DNA of 52,416 nt from the NCBI GenBank assembly GCA_024698505.1, contig JAILRE010000014.1, forward strand, positions 1 through 52,416, given 5' to 3'. Each line of letters starts with the position of its first letter. Position 1 is the stretch's first letter. The DNA is from Clostridiales bacterium (GTDB taxonomy: Bacteria > Bacillota > Clostridia > Christensenellales > CAG-138). This document shows, one piece after another, positions 52,304 through 52,416 of this stretch. The translations under genes were made by a program, and so were the position numbers. Below the pieces are notes generated by a model, which was given only the letters and a program-made list of their open reading frames with translations, did no database searches and was not told the DNA's origin.

Positions 52304-52416
52304 GTGAAAATAGAAAAGGACGAAATAACAATCCGGGATTTTACTGAAACGGATCTTTCGCTCATGTTTCAATGGTTGACAGATCAGAGAGTGCTTGAAT
52401 ACTACGAAGGCCGCGA
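52304..52416 (+). CDS. GNAT-family acetyltransferase, truncated by the window edge
   Basis: Only the first 37 codons are visible. They read from a GTG with a GGGGA site seven bases upstream; the ATG eight bases earlier meets a stop after three codons. ITIRDFTETDLSLMFQWLTD ... YYEGR matches the start of GNAT proteins of the aminoglycoside 6'-N-acetyltransferase/AacA4-like group as I recall it. Acceptor and activity cannot be judged from this fragment. Confidence 0.6.
   Translation, partial: MKIEKDEITIRDFTETDLSLMFQWLTDQRVLEYYEGR

Overview
The window looks like a chromosomal segment of a high-GC member of the Bacillota, class Clostridia, probably an anaerobic gut-type lineage. This is an inference. 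It rests on a V-type ATP synthase operon of ntp type, a Firmicute-type L10 leader RNA, a DUF1385-prmC-prfA-tsaC-rpiB-upp housekeeping string, class 1B pyrD/pyrK, DUF6508 and DUF6198 proteins, and lipoproteins with Pro/Thr-rich linkers. No rRNA, tRNA, transposase, phage gene or CRISPR array was seen. Promoters are easy to read: most have a 17-bp spacer and an extended TGn-TATAAT -10 element.

Layout. 1-1804: two copies of a 137-bp palindromic intergenic repeat bracket an EamA transporter and a small DUF6508 protein. 1825-6919 (minus): a YfcC-type carrier, an unusual VTT-acyltransferase-zinc-ribbon fusion, a YczE-like membrane protein and an exported protein. 7063-12144 (plus): galactokinase with a transglutaminase-like lipoprotein, then an ECF sigma factor with an RsgI-like anti-sigma protein carrying five PepSY repeats. 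12270-20832 (minus): a nine-gene V-ATPase operon whose proteolipid has Na+-type ligand residues. 21039-23766 (plus): an EamA transporter and an M3-like metallopeptidase lipoprotein. 23824-26747 (minus): two tandem propeller-like paralogues. 26879-34365 (minus): murC, two small membrane proteins, YqhQ, prmC, prfA, tsaC, rpiB and upp. 34515-36594 (minus): a second ECF sigma/membrane anti-sigma pair. 36992-42079 (minus): HprK-like kinase, PqqD-like protein, S26-type peptidase, ABC exporter, uridine kinase and AI-2E transporter. 42247-44124: two convergent lipoproteins. 44214-45399 (minus): rplJ-rplL with an L10 leader. 45510-46322: a QueG-like Fe-S protein. 46352-52164 (plus): pyrC-K-D-F-E-B-I. 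52304-end: a truncated GNAT acetyltransferase.

Working together. The pyr operon makes UMP de novo, and upp and udk salvage uracil and uridine. The pyr promoter is followed by a 36-codon leader ORF whose last codons run through an intrinsic terminator just before pyrC. That is the architecture of the enterobacterial pyrBI attenuator, here apparently with a leaderless leader ORF. The HprK/PqqD/S26/ABC group resembles the tailoring and export part of RiPP clusters such as the paeninodin lasso peptide cluster, but has no visible precursor or cyclase. These two are the best candidates for undescribed biology in the window.
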